A stretch of 64,000 nt of DNA from Closterium sp. Naga37s-1 (GCA_947471745.1 CANJKZ010001146.1:1347501-1411500), one strand, 5' to 3'. Positions 42,511 to 55,511 are shown, counted from the stretch's first letter. Numbers and translations are program-made. The notes: a model not told the origin generated them from the letters alone.

Positions 42511-45507
42511 GCCAGCAGTTCCGTCCGTTGTTCTCCCTTCTTCGGGCCCCAAGGCACCTACCATTTGGACGCAGGGCGAGTGTTCGACGCATATCGCCGC
42601 TGCCGCATCACCTATTGTCGTAGCCGCATCAACTCCTGTCGCTGCCGCTTCAACTCATGCCGCTTCCGAACCCACACGGAACTGAGTTCCTGTCACTGCC
42701 GGATCTACTCGCAAAGGCCCACGTCTCAAACGGGGTATCAAAGTGAAGTACCTCCAGACGAAGATCCTGTGGGGTGCCAGTGAAGCTACGCCAACGTCTG
42801 GTGTGGGGAACTCCTCCCCAAAGGCCCAACAGCGTAAACTCAAGGGGAAAGCGGTTGAGGTTACTTCTGAAACAGAACTGCCCGACATAGCCAAGGAGAA
42901 ATATCAGGAAGCCTTATTTATGTACAACAAACAGTGGTCTGACGACTACCCGTGGCTTGCTCTGTGTCAGACAAAATATGGGTTCCCGTCAATGAAGTGC
43001 TCGGTCTGCATTGCGCACGGTGGTGTGGGCACCAACTTCGGCGCCAAAGGAGAAGGGGCAACCGATGTGCAGACCCAGGCAATGCGGAAGCATCAGCGCA
43101 CAAGGAAGCACCGCCGAGCTGTGCGTAGACAGAGGACAGCTGAGGCAGCGCTCAAGGCTAACCGCCGAATCGACGACAACGCGAAGGCGACAGGCATTGA
43201 GAAGGAGCGCCTGATCTCGCTCTTCGAGACCGCACTCTTCCTCACTAAGTCCGATGCCCAGATCGAGATGTTCGTGGGCCTCGTCCGACATCTGGCGCAG
43301 CGTGGTACGCCTGGCTTCCCAAAGAGCGGTTATGGTTCCTACTATACGACGTAAGTAAGAGTGGTCTAGTACGTATCGGTGCAGTGTATGAACTATGTGA
43401 ACTATTACTAACCAAATGTGTTGATGCCCGTGCAGGTACGGCTAGAGATTACTGCCGCAATAGCGACATACCTGCGTGCGCGCCAGAGAGAGTTCATTGA
43501 CTCTAGTCCATACATTGGTCTGAGCTGCGATGAGAGTACGGACCGCGTCAAAGGGAAGCACATGATTTTGTTTGTAACCTTTCTGCGTGATCATGCCGTC
43601 GTCAGCGAGTTTCTAGCTAACCTCACCATTGAGAAGTGTGATGCAGCATCTCTTCATGCTGTGCTCAAAGGACTCCTAGACAGTATCAGTCTGCCGCTGG
43701 AGAAGGTGGCGGGTCTCAGCACCGATGGGGCTCCTGTGATGATCAGCAACGACACGGGCCTCGTTGGGCGTCTTCGACTGCAGATCCCGCACGTGGTGGC
43801 CTCTCACTGCATTGCATACAGGTAATATGTTGCTGTATTGGTGTCGTTGCTGTTGGATATGCGGAACTTGATATGTTGCTTCTCGTGTACTTACCGACCG
43901 ACTGTGTTATTGTACCCGTGGCAGGGAAGCTCTAGCTGCAAAGGATGCGGCTAAGGCACTACCAGAGATGGGCATTATCGACGCGGTTATCCGCGCAGTG
44001 GCGGAAGATCTCGGCAGATCTAAGCCCTACAACCACAAGTTCAAGGAGCTGCAGGAAGTCTTCACTCATACCAACCTCGAGGTCCAGGGGATCCATTCCG
44101 TCCGCTGGTTAAGTCGCGGCGATGCTATTGCACGATTCGTCCGCGTTCTGCCTGCTGTGATCGTTCTCCTCGAGGAGACGGACGCGGCGATGTACCTCCT
44201 GGTGACATTGTTCAAATTTCATTTCTTCCTGTTCTTCCTGGCGGGCATGCACACGGCACTCAACGCGCTCAACCTGCGATTCCAGAAACGACATGTGAGT
44301 TGTTTTGCTACGCTCAGCAGATTTCTTCATCTACCTTGTACTTATCTTTTGTTTCCATGTACCCTTCCTCCCCCTAAAAACAGGTTGACCTCACTGCAGT
44401 GCACTCCCAGGTGAGGCGGACCATCATCTACATCGAGCAGAGGTACCTGAACTGTGGCCAGCAGTTTGGCGGTGGGACCAGCGAGCTGCTGTCTGCATTC
44501 CTCGCGCGGCACGCCTTGCCAGACTGCCGTGAAGTGATTGTGGAGGGGGTGGACAAGGAGGGTCAGTGACGGGTCCACAAGTTTCAGATGCACGAGGAAT
44601 CTGTGAAGGGGTATACCACCAGCAGCGAGGACATGCAAGGATGTCAACCTGCTGCCGCTCATTCGCCTGCGAGCTGGTGTACAACCTCGAGCTGCGCTTG
44701 GGGGACCTGACGCGCTTGAACGGGGCAAAGCTCTTCATGCCCCGCTCGTGGCCGAGGGGAGTCGAGGCAAGAGATGCGGAGTGCAAGGAGCACCTGCACG
44801 GCCTCGTGCATGTCTTTCAGGCCAAGAACCGGGACACCATCTTGCCTGGTGAGCAGTCATAGAACCATGACCTGCATGTGTGCCTGCACGTTTCCCTGGT
44901 TGACGTTCTTCCCAATCTGTGCGTTTGACGTTCTACCCAGTTGTGCGTTCCCGTTGGCAGGTGTCCAGAAGTGTGCAGCACGAGCGGAGCTGCGCACGTT
45001 TTTGCCGGTGGTCTCCACTGCCCCCAAGGAGGAGCAGCCCTTGCATGCAGGTTTGAAGGCCATCTTGCAGACCAGCGACTGGCAGACCAGCTACCCCAAC
45101 CTAGTCCGGTTGTGGGCTGCGGTCGCTATTCTGCCACTCAGCACAGTCGAGTGTGAACGTGGGTTTTCCCGCCAAAATGTCATCAAGTCATGGCGCCGGA
45201 CGAGCCTCTGCAACGCCAAGCTGGGAAATCTATTGGCAATGAGCCTGCTCGACTACGACATGGAGTGGGGGAGGTGGTGGACATCTTTAGGAGCAGCAGG
45301 AAAAGGCGCCCCAGCAAGCGCAAGGAGCACGCTGCACCAGAGAAGGAGCGGGCCAAGTTTGTTAAGGGGAGTGGCCGCCGGGTGCTGCAGGTGGAGGAGG
45401 AGCTAGACGAGGGCATGCATGGTTCTGCAGGCGATGACAGTGAGAGCGATGGTGGTGACAGTAGCAGTGGTGGTGATTGTGAGAGTGATTCTGACGATGA
45501 GATGAGT

Positions 45508-45632
<125 letters not shown>

Positions 45633-45873
45633 CTGTAGTGCTGCTGTAGCCTGTCTGTCACAAACAATGATGAGACGTGCTTAAACATGCATGCATGCAT
45701 GCACGCACTGTTGCGTCAGCTCTGATTTTTTTTTTACACTGCTGTTTCAGTTTAGGATGAATTTTTACACTGACAAAATCAGTATACACATAACCACGAA
45801 CGCTGATTTGGACACCTGTTTTGCACGGGCACGCTGATCCATCAGCATACCCTCAAACCAATCTGAGGGCCTG

Positions 45874-45990
45874 ACCATGTACTCTGACGAGTCCCTTATT
45901 AACTGAATTACATTGCTACAATAACCATGACTAAAGCCATTCTTGACAGTTACCACGTTGCATCTCGTAACTGCCACGTGCGGTTAATGG
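45874..45990 (-). repeat. element C right (5') LTR, middle piece
   Basis: It resumes with ACCATGTACTCTGA after the hAT element and runs to GCGGTTAATGG, where element E begins. About 65 bp of LTR present in the left copy are missing between here and 51736. Confidence 0.85.
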
Positions 45991-46404
45991 TGGACTAGGT
46001 AGCATGCATGAGAACAAGTACCTAACCCCTAAAGTGTTGTACCCCTTGTAGGCTAACCCACTATAGCCTAGAGATAACACAAACATACAGTTTGACACAC
46101 CCCCATAGGCTAAGTGGGAGATAGCAAACACAACAGACGGTCACAAGACCAGTCAAGCAAGAGAACAAGCAAAGCAAAGCAAAGCTCAGGGTGGATCTCA
46201 AGGACACCACACAATCTGAGCACAAGCAAGCGGCCACAAGGCCAGTTCACATGCAGAGTTATAATAGCAAGGCAGTACACTGATCACAACCAAGCAAGAG
46301 TAAACAAGCAGGTATAAAGATATATATCAGTGTACAACAAGAGCAAGTCAAGCAACTAGCAGGTGAGGCAGAGTGGGCACAAGCCCAAGAGCAGTGCAGA
46401 AACG

Positions 46405-48222
46405 CTAATGATCACCAGCCCCAAGGGCCTTGGTGAAGACATCAGCAGTATTGGCCCGAGAGGCCACGAAAGCAAGGGGCAGTTGACCACGCTGCTGCAA
46501 CTCACGCGCAAGGAAGTAGCGAAGAGCAATGTGCTTCGTTCGGTGCTCCAGTCTCTGCTCGCGACACAAGGCAAGCATTGCCTTGTTGTCGACGTAAAGA
46601 ACTGGAGGACAACGAGGCCGCTCCCCCAAGTCGGTCAGCAGGTAGGTCAGCCAGCGGAGCTCCTGTGCAGCCATGGCCCTAGCGTAGATCTCGGCCTCAC
46701 AGCTGGAACCAAGCACAGAAGAAGAACGAGTGGACCTCCACGAGATAGAACCAGCGCCAAGACTGAAGGTGTAGCCCTGTGACGAACGCTGAGTCGCCTG
46801 GTCGTCGGCCCAAGAAGCGTCAGAGTGTCCTGTGAGGACCACTGAACCCCGTCCTCCAAGCACGAGCCCCATGCCCGATGTGCTGCACAAGTAACGCAGT
46901 ACCCTCTTCGCAGCATCAAAGTGCACCTTTCGGTGTCGACCAGGTGCCACGTAGCGAGCCAAGAGGCTGAGAGGGTACGCGAGGTCAGGTCGTGTGCACG
47001 TCATCAGGTACATGAGGCAACCCACAAGCTCTGGGTACGGACCACTCAGCTCTATGGACTCGTCCGAAGGTGGAGCTGAGAGCGAGTGGCCGGTAGCCAG
47101 AGGAGTGGGCTGTGGCGAGGAGTACGTGAAGCGGAAGCGCTGAAGGACCTGGTGCACTATGTGTGACTGAGTCAGTATGATGGTGTGCCGTGGTCTGTCC
47201 CGGGTGATCTGCAAGCCAAGATAGCTCCGTAGCTCACTCAGGTCAGTGCAGGTGTGTCTCTCCTGCAGCTCCGCCTTCACTAGGGCCAGTGCCTCAGTGT
47301 CAACAGTAGCAAAAACCAAGTCGTCGACGTACACGAGGATGTAGAACGGCGGCAGAGTAGTGTCGGTGCGTAGAAACAGCGACGGGTCAGCAGTCGAAGG
47401 AGCAAACCCAAGAGCCGCAAGTGTCGTCCTCAGTGTGTCGTGCCACTCGCGGGGCGCCTGACGCAGGCCGTACACTGGTCGCCGTAGGCTCCACTGGGTA
47501 CCCTCAAGAAACGACCCAGTGAAGCCCAGTGGACGGCGCAACCAGATGGCCTCGTGAAGGCTACCCTGCAAGAAAGTTGTCGAAAAGTCGAGGGAGTGCA
47601 GCTCGTAGTCACGCTGAGCTGCAACGTGTAGCAACACCCGAAGAGTGGTCATCTTCAAGGTGGGGGAGAAGGCCTGAAAGAAGTCGACCCCCTCACGCTG
47701 ATTGAAGCCTCGAGCAACGTAACGTGCCTTGAAGGCAGGCGGAGAACCCGGCGGCCGCTTCACCCTGAAAATCCACATGCCACTGACAATGTTCGCCCCA
47801 GGTGGGGGAGCCTCGTCGACATAGGTGCCTGTGGACTTCCAGGAAGCCATCTCTGCGTCCATGGCTGTCTGCCACTGAGAGGAGTACTCACCCGAAATCG
47901 CCTCCCTGTAGGAGTGCGGGGTGGGGATGTCAAGTGCATCCGGGTCTCCCTCAGGGGCAAGCAGCATGGTCGCGTGATGGGGTGAAGCGGCGGCAAGGCA
48001 CTCCAGCTCCTCCTGTCTGTCCTCAAGAACGTCACAGCCAAGGGCAGTACAGCCAAGGGCAGTCTCACCCCCGACGGACGGAGGACAGGCAGGGTCAGGG
48101 TCAGAGACAAGACTCGCAAGGTAGTCTAGGCGGTACACAGCAGCAAAGTCAACGAGCTCAGCGACTAAGGCAAACGCAGCAGGAGACGAGAACGTAGGGT
48201 CTGTCACAACCGTAGCAAGCAA
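46405..48222 (-). CDS. element E reverse transcriptase and RNase H, open frame
   Basis: 605 residues, close to element D but without its frameshift: SQWQTAMDAEMASWKSTGTY, VDFFQAFSPTLKMTTLRVLL, YGLRQAPREWH, YVDDLVFATVD, SSCEAEIYARAMAAQELRWL, HRTKHIALRYFLARELQQRG, RANTADVFTKALGAGDH. The catalytic Asp pair is present. This copy shows what the broken D frame should read. Confidence 0.88.
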   Translation of the reverse strand: MLATVVTDPTFSSPAAFALVAELVDFAAVYRLDYLASLVSDPDPACPPSVGGETALGCTALGCDVLEDRQEELECLAAASPHHATMLLAPEGDPDALDIPTPHSYREAISGEYSSQWQTAMDAEMASWKSTGTYVDEAPPPGANIVSGMWIFRVKRPPGSPPAFKARYVARGFNQREGVDFFQAFSPTLKMTTLRVLLHVAAQRDYELHSLDFSTTFLQGSLHEAIWLRRPLGFTGSFLEGTQWSLRRPVYGLRQAPREWHDTLRTTLAALGFAPSTADPSLFLRTDTTLPPFYILVYVDDLVFATVDTEALALVKAELQERHTCTDLSELRSYLGLQITRDRPRHTIILTQSHIVHQVLQRFRFTYSSPQPTPLATGHSLSAPPSDESIELSGPYPELVGCLMYLMTCTRPDLAYPLSLLARYVAPGRHRKVHFDAAKRVLRYLCSTSGMGLVLGGRGSVVLTGHSDASWADDQATQRSSQGYTFSLGAGSISWRSTRSSSVLGSSCEAEIYARAMAAQELRWLTYLLTDLGERPRCPPVLYVDNKAMLALCREQRLEHRTKHIALRYFLARELQQRGQLPLAFVASRANTADVFTKALGAGDH

Positions 48223-48484
48223 GCGAGTAACAGTCGGACTGGACGCACGAGCAAGGTCAAACGGAGGGTCAGCAACGTCATGAAGAGAGGACGCAGGAGG
48301 TAACGGTAGGACAACACGCTGTGGAACAACGGAGTGTCATATCGTGAGTGTCGGGGAAAGCCGGAGCACGCGGACGACGAACACGAGGAACACGAGCACG
48401 GACAGCAGCGCTAGGCTCAGGCTCAAGGTCGCTCAGGGGTGGAAGCACAAGTCTCAGGCTCTCGACGCTCAATCAGGGACTGTG

Positions 48485-49760
48485 TCACCGCAGTGTAAGG
48501 AGCAGGAGCAGGCAGTGGGGAGTGCAGTAGGAGCGGCGGCTGTGACTGGTCCGCCGGTGGAAACAGCAACGGGGGAGTAGTACCTGCCATAGGGAAGTCA
48601 GTAGCACCGGGCGGAAGACTGAGAAGGTGGCGAAGAGCACCAGCAGCTCCCGTACCTCCAGCAAGAGCAGCTCCTCCAGTACCCCCAACAACACCTCCAG
48701 CACCAGTAGCACCAGCACCTCCAGCACCACGAGCTCCGACAGCGCCAGCACCTCGAGCACCAGTAGTACCTCCAGCACCTCCAGTGACTCCAGCTCCAGC
48801 TCCAGCGCCTCCAGCACCAGTAGTACCTCCAGTACCTCCCGTGCCAGCAGCTCCAGTAGCACCTCCAGTACCTCCAGCACCAGCAGCACCACCTGCTCCG
48901 GCAGCTCCAGCACCTCCAGTACGAGCACCTCCGGGACCAGTAGCTCCAGCACCTCCAGTACCTCCAGCTCCAACGCCTCCAACACCAGCAGCACCAGCAC
49001 CTCCAGGGTCAGCAGCTCCCGCAGCTCCAGCACCAGAAGCACCAGCACCTCCAGTGCCAGTAGCTCCTGCACCTCCAGTAACAGTAGTACCTCCAGCACC
49101 AGCAGCTCCAGTACCTCCAGCTCCAGTACCTCCAGCACCGGCAGCACCTCCAGTACTAGCAGCTCCAGTACCTCCAGCACCAGCAGCAACTCCAGTACCC
49201 CCAGCACCAGCAGCTCCAGTACCTCCTGCACCAGCAGCACCTCTATTACCTCCAGTAGTACCTCCAGCACCAGCAGCACCTCCTGGACTAGTAGCTCCAC
49301 CACCAGCAGGACCGTACCCTCCACCACCAGGACTGCCTCGCAGAATGACCCACGCACGAATCGCTTGCGGTGAGAGCGTCTAAAGTAGAGCAGGCTGCGG
49401 TGGCTGTCCAGCTCCAGTACCTCCAGTAGTGGTAGATCTAGCACCTCCAGCACCAGAAGCACCTCTAGTACCTCCAGCTCCAGCACCTCCAGCACCAGCA
49501 GCAGCTCCAGTACCTCCAGCACCAGTAGTACCTCTAGTACCTCCAGTAGGACCTCCAGGCCTAGTAGCTCCAGTACCTCCAGCTCCAGGACCTCCAGAAG
49601 GACTCGCAGCACCCCCAGAGTCAGCACCCGAAGTCTCAGCACCCCCAGAGTCAGCGCCCTCAGGCTCAGCACCCTCGGTCCCAGCACCCTCAGTCTCAGC
49701 ACCCTCAGTCTCAGCACCCTCAGTCCCAGCACCCTCAGGCTCAGTACCCTCAGTCTCTGC
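48485..49760 (-). repeat. Gly/Ala-coding linker repeats of element E
   Basis: Repeated GGAGGTACTGGAGCTG-type units (minus strand) encode a Gly/Ala/Thr-rich linker between integrase and RT, equivalent to 33120-33930 in element D but longer. Confidence 0.85.
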
Positions 49761-51599
49761 TCCAGTGTCCACAGCAGTAGGCTGCAGAGGCGGCGAAGAC
49801 GGCAGAGGTGGGAACCCAGGGGGGGTAGCCAGACAAGGAGAGCGGGCACCCCCAGACTCACCACCCCTAGTCCCAGCTCCAGTAGACTCAGCTCCAGAGT
49901 CCACAGCAGCAGGCTGCGGAGGCGGCGAAGATGGCCGTGGCGGGAAACCCGAGGGGGTCGCCAAGCGAGGAGTGCGGCGAGTGGTCGCCGTGTCGTCGGC
50001 TACGGCATCACCCCCCTTAGGTGAGTTAGAGGAGTCAGAAGAGATCTCAACTGGCTCATCCAAGGGGGGTGGGTCTACCTGGGACACACCTGAGGGAGCA
50101 GGACCCTGTGGGGGGAGGGGGTCTACCGGGGGGGGGACTGGAACCAGGAAGAGGGGTGCAAGGGGGACCGGGTGGGACGCGTGCGGGTGAAGTCGGTAGT
50201 AACAGACCGACTCGTCGAAGGTGACGTCCTGAGAGGACAGAACACGACGCGAGGCAGGGTGGTAGAACTGCCAGGGTGGAGCGTTGGTGGGGAAGCCCAG
50301 GAAGACACAGCGGAGAGTGCGAGGAGAGAGCTTGCTCGCTTTGGTATCGCTAACAAGGGAGAGCGCGCCCCAGACCCGAAACGACGACGCATCACCAGGC
50401 TGTCCCGTCCAACGGAGTGTGGGCGAGGTCTCTGGAGCAGAGACACGGGGCCAGAGGTTGAGCTGATGCGCGGCGTATCGGACCGCAAACAGCCACAGGA
50501 AATGGGGAGCAACCGCATGGATCATGGAGGTACGAGCAACCTCCATGATCAGGCCAATGCGACGCTCAGCGATCCCATTTTGCTGCGGAGAGGCCGGAAG
50601 CGTGAACGACTGGGCGATGCCCTCATCCTGGCAGAACGTCTCAAGGACGCCAGAAGAGAACTCACCACCCCTGTCAGAGTGCAGACGCAGGACTGGGAAG
50701 TCCTGCTGAAAGCGCTCGTGTAGCTGGAGACGAGTAGCACGGATCCAGGAGATCAAAACACCGCTGACGCGAGGGGATCCAGGGGGTCCACATGCGTGAC
50801 GCGAGGGGCAGCAGAGCACAAAGCGACGGGCTGCCTTAGGGCGCGACGCGCGGGCTGCAGCAAAGCGCGACGCGCGAGGCAGCAGCGCGCGACTCGTGGG
50901 CTGCGTTAGGGCGCGGGCTGCAGGGGCAGGACGCACGGGCTCCAGGGGCGGTGTGCGGGCTACAGGGGCGACGCGCGGGCTGCAGGGGCGCCACGCTGGC
51001 TGCAAGGGCAGCTCGTACGGGCTGCAGGGGCCACGCGGCTCAACAGGTCCGCGCGCGAGCTGTAGGGACGGCGCGAACGGGCCGCAGAGGCGGCGCGTGG
51101 GCTCCAGGGGCGACACGCGGGCTGCAGGGGCCGCGCGGACGGGCTGCAGAGGCGACGCGCGGCTCGGCAGGTCCGCGCGCGAGCTGTAGGGGCGACGCGA
51201 ACGGGCCGCAGAGGCGGCGCGCGGGCTCCAGGGGCGACGCGCGGGCTGCAGGGGCCGCGCGGATCGGTAGTTCTGCAGGGTCAACGTGAACGGGCTGCAG
51301 GGGCGACGTACGGGCTGCAGGAGCGACGTACGGGCTGCAGGGGCAGTGCGCGGGCCACAGGGGCAGGCGTGGCTGCAGGGGCAGCACGGTAGCAGGGGCG
51401 AGCACGGCTGCAGGGGCAGCACGGTCGTAGGGGCGAGCACGGCTGCAGGGGCAGCGCGGACGCAGGGGCAGCGCACGGGCTGCAAGGGTCGCGACAGTGA
51501 GAGCTAGGGGCGCCAGCGCGCTGGCTACTGTGTAGGGCGTGGCGCTACCACTAGGCGGAACGGTGGGCCCATGTAGGAACGGTTCCTTCTCTGATAACA
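49380..51599 (-). pseudogene. element E: low-complexity leader fused to a truncated integrase
   Basis: From the primer-binding site the minus strand gives a Pro/Ala/Arg/Leu-rich leader (50770-51590) which runs directly into GVLISWIRATRLQLHERFQQ and SDRGGEFSSGVLETFCQDEG. Protease, pre-integrase and the start of integrase seen in D are missing, so an internal deletion occurred near 50760. A Ser/Gly/Glu/Ala-rich linker follows to 49380. Confidence 0.8.
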
Positions 51600-51735
51600 T
51601 GTCAAGAATAGAACTAGGAATGAATGATTGAACTAGGCAAGAGGTGAGTACAAGTAGGGGAAACCTAACCCTAAAGTGTTGTACTCACTAAGGAGTGACC
51701 CTACTGTAGCCTAGAGATACAATTGTAATCTGACA

Positions 51736-51852
51736 CCGCGTGCTCTATATGAGCTATTGCGGTACTGATACAGGCGCTTACTTCGTTATGAAGTGACGCG
51801 ATGGTGGAGAGCTTTCAGGAATGCTTACTAAAACCTTTCGGTTATTCCAACA
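51736..51852 (-). repeat. element C right (5') LTR, last piece
   Basis: CCGCGTGCTCTATATGAGC to TTATTCCAACA, followed directly by the ACTAG target duplication. Confidence 0.9.
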
Positions 51853-51857
51853 ACTAG

Positions 51858-52203
51858 CTTCCAAAATCATGAAGTCTTTGAAACTACAGAGTGCAAATGT
51901 ATACTTCATTTGAAACTACAGGAATGCATGAATGCCTGAGATACGATAATGCAGGAATGCAGGAAGCTCCAAAAAACTGCTTTCCACTCAAAAGCAGGAA
52001 TGTCTGAGATACCGTAATGCACGAATTTACACGTTTTGTTTGTGGCTTCTTGACCGCCAATGGGAAGCAGCTCACAGCGCAGTACACATCAATCAGCACA
52101 CTGAAATCACCACAGTACAGTGGCCCTGCAAACAAACAGCGGTCGGCTCCTCTTATAAAACAAGGGGTCTGAACTGAGACACAAACAAATCATGGTTTCA
52201 GCC
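51858..52203. other. region downstream of the signal peptidase gene
   Basis: This is probably 3' UTR and intergenic sequence. It contains an imperfect direct repeat with GCAGGAATG and TGAGATAC (about 51915-51975 and 51992-52020). No gene was recognised. Confidence 0.5.
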
Positions 52204-54147
52204 TCATGGGGACTTCAATTGAGGAGCAGAATCCCCTGCACTGAATACAGCTGATTCTTCCAAAACTGTAGAACCCAGTCTGTTAGGAGGCCAGTATCTG
52301 TAGATTGATCGGCCCAATACATTTTCCACCGGCAGAGGGCCCCTGATCACGAATAACGGGAGTTTAAGAACCAATTTTGAAATATGTTAGCTATTAGCTA
52401 TTAGAAAAGAGGGTTTCGGGTTCCATGATGGTAGCGTGTGGGCATGGAGGGAGCATGAAAGCTGAAGCAAGTATGAGGCCTACCAGATGTGTGAGTCATA
52501 GCTGTTGTTACGATTGTCTCCCATGACAAACACGTATCCTGGTGGGACATACTGCACAAGAGAGGGAGTACCAGGATGGTTCTTGTGAGCGGCGCGCGTC
52601 AGGTTATGCAAGAGAAAATGCTGGTGGGGTTCACTGAAATTGGGAAAACATGATGGAATTGTGAAGACGGCGCCAGAATACGCAAAAACAAGAGTGGTGT
52701 CAACAAGGGTGCGTACCTGCGGCTTCATATCATATGCAGGTGGTTCGAAAGTGAAGTCATCACTCCTCTGGACACCATTCACATAGGTTTTCCCAGCCTT
52801 GACCTGCATGATTCACAAAGAAAAACATCAAACAGACTCCACGGAAAAGTGTCCAAAAGACATACACCAACCAACCAACTAGGCGATTACGGCAACTAAC
52901 TAGCAGCCAGGAAGGACAAGTGGGTACAGAAGGAGACGGCACTGACCTCCACAACGTCACCAGCAGTAGCTATGATTCGCTTGATAAATACTTCGCCTGC
53001 ACTGTACCCTCGTTCCTGCATGTAGCAAGCTCGCATGGTGAGCCTTAAACAACCACCACTAAGAGGAAAACATGCAGCTAAGATAGAGTGTCTACCTGAA
53101 GAACCTTGGGTGCCTTGAAAATGACAATGTCGTCAATCTCTGGTTCCCGGAAATAGTAGGAGACCTGAACACCAGGAAAGATAAATCAAGTCAAAGTCCG
53201 CAACTTACCGTTGTGAGCTTGCACGACCGGTAAAATCCGATGTTTATGACTGTGTGCGCAGCAAAATGATTCATGCTCGACTCTAACACCTTCCCAGCAT
53301 TGGCGCTCAGGGACTCACTGTTTTAATGATAATTTACAGACAACTGACACATTCATGTTTCAGGAATCACACTTTCGAAGGAACTCTCACGTTTCAACAG
53401 TCAGGCACTCTCAATTTCTTTCCGCACCAACTGTGCCGTTGGATGCAGATCGACCTAAGACTGTTATCTGGACGACAAATGGCTCACCTTCTCCGCGATG
53501 ATTCTGTCGCCAATGTCAAATGTCGGAAACATTGACAGCGACGGTATAAACCGTGGTTCCGCGATGAACCATCGGAACACCAGCGATATTCCAAACGCGA
53601 TTATAACCGTCTTGGCATCGTCTGAAGTCAGATCAAGCCAATCGGGTAACCAGCTGGGCTTGTTGGCATTTTCGCCGGACTCCCGTTGACTTTCGGGTTC
53701 CCGATCGTTTGTCGTAGACAAATTCTTGCCTTTAGAGCTTCCGTCATCACCCCCGCCTGTTTCACCCTCCTCGCGAACAGCAGGAGCTCTGACGTCTCTC
53801 TCTACGCTGCCATTCCTCCGAGACCCGGAGGGGATGCCGTTGAACGACGATCGTGCATTCGCTCCAGATCGGACAGTGACAAATGATTGCTCCCCTGAAA
53901 TTTCGGGTCTCGAAAGTTCTGATGGTTCCCTAAGAGAGGAACGAGTACTGGTTCGAAACACAATGCTCGCCGGTCTACATATTCTAGTCGGATTCCTACA
54001 GATTGGAAAATGCGAATCGGCTGACCGACGTTGAAAAATGGCGGCATCGCCGCATGTGCTCGCGAAACTGCGATCCAGAAATTTCGAGCTGCTACAAGCG
54101 GATAAGGCCGCCGAGTTCATCATACCGAAATTTTCACTAGGCAGCAC
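52204..54147 (-). CDS. PLSP1: chloroplast thylakoidal processing peptidase (type I signal peptidase), six exons
   Basis: Type I signal peptidases of plastids remove thylakoid-transfer signals in the thylakoid lumen and envelope. Exons on -: 54147-53488, 53164-53096, 53015-52947, 52803-52717, 52551-52484 and 52342-52204. They total 1092 bp, 363 residues, with closed phases and GT/AG introns. The first about 150 residues are Ser/Arg-rich, fitting a transit peptide. One membrane segment ([16 protein letters not shown]) precedes the nucleophile box [13 protein letters not shown] (Ser before Met). The general-base Lys is in [16 protein letters not shown]. The family boxes [20 protein letters not shown] and [10 protein letters not shown] follow. 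Catalytic residues are all present. The gene symbol reflects the family, not a proven orthologue. Unlike the two genes at the left, it has no exon duplicates. Confidence 0.93.
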
Positions 54148-54490
54148 AGCGGCTGCTCGTCAATCACCGGAAGAAAATCGGGGACAATACAGGACGAACG
54201 CGTTAGAGACGGCTGTCTTGAGGAGGCCGCTAACGCGACGCGCCAAAAGAGAACGAGGGACACCAGCAGAAGACGGAGACGGAAACGGAGACGCTGCTGC
54301 CTGCTCTTGCTCCTCTGCTCTGCTCTCAAGCTGATAGAAACAGAGGCCTCAGTGATGATAATCTGAGATGCTGTTATGGAAAATTGAGGAACGAAGCAGC
54401 CTTATCCAAACCACACTCCGAAGAAAGATAATAACTACGAGGTGAAGAGATTTTGTTCCATCGTGCAGTATCGCGTGTACCTTGATAACT
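54148..54490. promoter_or_regulatory. 5' flank of the signal peptidase gene
   Basis: Presumed promoter and 5' leader on -. No clear TATA box was identified, and the short plus-strand open frame there is probably antisense noise. Confidence 0.4.
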
Positions 54491-54785
54491 GTAAGGATTT
54501 ACAAAATCCTTACTGAGACACTCTTTAGCGAGGCCATCCCGAGGGTCACGCGACGAACCTGTTCGGCCTATTTCGTCGGCCGAACCACTCCCGAGTGGGC
54601 CTACGCACCAATCGCAACCATCACCGAGCCATCCTCGCCCAACCTCTTCGCCTAGCTAGCTTTTCCCCTATTTAGTCGTGCCATTCTCTTGTATCGTCAT
54701 TCAGTAATTCTCATTCTCGTTATTCGATATTCTGCTCACACTGCAAGTTCATTCAGAACAATAACTCCCACCGTCCGCCTTACAA
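54491..54785. mobile_element. possible solo LTR
   Basis: This 295-bp block begins TGTAAGGATTTACAAAATCC and ends CCACCGTCCGCCTTACA, so it has TG...CA ends with a longer terminal match (TGTAAGG/CCTTACA). Its AT-rich end resembles LTRs. No clear target duplication was found. Confidence 0.45.
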
Positions 54786-55065
54786 AACGATACATTTGCA
54801 TCAAATCTGTGTACAGATATTCAGCGTCTTAAGAAGATGCACTAACTACATAACACCTGTTACAATATGAAACGTTATGAGAAGGCATTCCTGTATGCTG
54901 CAGGAGCCGACTCTACCGAGTACGAAGTCGAGGAGTCAGAAGAGTCGAAGCGACGCTGGTAACCGTCTGGTAAAGACCGATGCATGCAGAAACATTTGAA
55001 CTGAAAAGAGCGGGAACATGTTTGAAACAGGTTCTCGCGCCGCACGGTTTGAACTTCGCTGTAAT
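54786..55065. other. intergenic stretch left of the chimeric copia element
   Basis: No gene, RNA or repeat was recognised here. Confidence 0.4.
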
Positions 55066-55504
55066 TGTTGCGATCAGAAGTTGATCGTGCCTAGGATCAC
55101 CTCAGGAAGGTTCGCACACAACTGAGTAGAGATGGTGGGCCCTTGACCTTAATAGCAGAGTGAATATAAAATGCTAGAGATGAATTAAAACATGCAAGTA
55201 CAATGGTATAAATAAGAGTACAGGAAGGAATGCGAATCGACCTAGCTAGTCGTGTACTCTAAGGGGTACATTCCCTTATTAAAGCGAATCCCAACCATGC
55301 GATTCCAGACGGTTACAAACTGCCTGAGCAGAATCCTCGCCACAACTGCTGCCTCATGCTGTCTGCCCAACGGTCCATATGCCTTCGTAACCGTATGACC
55401 TTTCGCGTCGCTTCCGTCCTTTCGTCTTCATTCTCGGTAGTGCATGCTTCGATTGCTGCGGTAAGGAGTGCACAGTGATGCTCCAATAATTACTATTCGT
55501 AACA
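55066..55504 (-). repeat. B-family LTR at the left end of the chimera
   Basis: 439 bp, homologous along its length to 10055-10464 and 22798-23211 but more diverged. Confidence 0.9.
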
Positions 55505-55511
55505 CCCCCCT

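Larger units (their letters stand above)
45991..51735 (-). mobile_element. element E: D-like Ty1/copia retrotransposon in C's right LTR
   Basis: Minus orientation. The 5' LTR is 51600-51735 (TGTCAAGAATAG...AATCTGACA) with primer-binding site TGTTATCAGAG on -. The 3' LTR (about 45991-46097) has lost its outer about 28 bp. No target duplication is visible, because part of the C LTR was deleted at the left junction. Confidence 0.85.

Noticed and set aside
48600..49380. Plus-strand poly-Ser/Thr frame
   Set aside because: It is the reverse strand of element E's Gly/Ala linker repeats.
54038..54334. Plus-strand open frame opposite the first exon of the signal peptidase gene
   Set aside because: It overlaps the well-supported minus-strand exon and shows no conserved motif.
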